Source of the DNA: an actinobacterium acMicro-4
GTDB lineage: Bacteria > Actinomycetota > Actinomycetes > Actinomycetales > Microbacteriaceae
Direction of reading: 5' to 3'
NCBI GenBank assembly: GCA_000754445.1
Contig: JNSD01000002.1
Coordinates: 124,001 to 188,000 of the forward strand
DNA: 64,000 nt
The notes beneath the pieces were generated by a model, which was given only the letters and a program-made list of their open reading frames with translations, was not told where the DNA came from and made no database searches. This document shows, in pieces, positions 63,743-64,000 of this stretch (its first letter is position 1; each line of letters begins with the position of its first letter). The translations under genes were made by a program, and so were the position numbers.

Positions 63743-63759
63743 TCCGGGCTATACCCGGA
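63743..63759 (+). terminator. Short hairpin after DUF349 gene
   Basis: TCCGGG-ctata-CCCGGA, 6-bp perfect stem 21 bp after the stop codon; no T-run. Confidence 0.35.
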
Positions 63760-63786
63760 GCGCCGCGCACGCCTCATGATGGCGCC

Positions 63787-64000
63787 ATGGCCTCACTGAG
63801 CGAACACTATGCACTCCGCGCCGGAACGGCGATCCGAATTGGCTCGCTGGTGTGGCCGCGACCGTATTTCCCCACCCTGCACGAACGCGCATCGCTCATC
63901 GCGCAAGTTCTTCCCGTGTGGGCGATAGCAAGTGGACGGACTGCCGGCTGGGTGTGGACGGGTATGGGGCAACCAGAAGCCTGGAGTGTCCTCAGGCCGG
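63787..64000 (+). CDS. Hypothetical protein, truncated by window end
   Basis: ATG 63787 opens MASLSEHYALRAGTAIRIGSLVWPRPYFPTLHERASLIAQVLPVWAIASGRTAGWVWTGMGQPEAWSVLRP without stop to the window end. Confidence 0.6.
   Translation, partial: MASLSEHYALRAGTAIRIGSLVWPRPYFPTLHERASLIAQVLPVWAIASGRTAGWVWTGMGQPEAWSVLRP

Overview
This is a gene-dense chromosomal window of core housekeeping genes from a high-GC Gram-positive bacterium. Actinobacteria, probably Microbacteriaceae-like, is inferred from gene content and order (mIHF, WhiA, ANTAR regulator, trp-associated membrane protein, pyr/aro/nusB order); it was not computed. Nearly everything is on the minus strand. Read from the window end back towards the start, the clusters are: rarA (apparently frame-disrupted), rpsD, alaS-ruvX-mltG-aroECKBQ-efp-nusB, pyrR-pyrB-pyrC-carA-carB-pyrF, an mIHF-guanylate kinase fusion, rpoZ-coaBC-metK-priA-fmt-rsmB-rpe, hisE-hisG-hisF-hisI, trpE-trpC-trpB-trpA-lgt, gltB-gltD, pyk, an ANTAR regulator, polA, rpsA, coaE, uvrB-uvrA-uvrC, rapZ-whiA, sodA and gap (truncated at the window edge). 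A tRNA-Leu(CAA), a hotdog thioesterase, a cyclophilin, a DUF349 protein and one truncated ORF are on the plus strand. I saw no CRISPR array, transposon, phage, defence island or secondary-metabolite cluster, and I do not claim a new multi-gene system. The most interesting items are the mIHF-Gmk fusion, a PyrR-type RNA element overlapping the pyrR ribosome-binding site, a rarA gene broken by an apparent internal deletion, a possible pair of leader hairpins before rpsA, and a ~34 kb run of nearly gapless co-directional genes.
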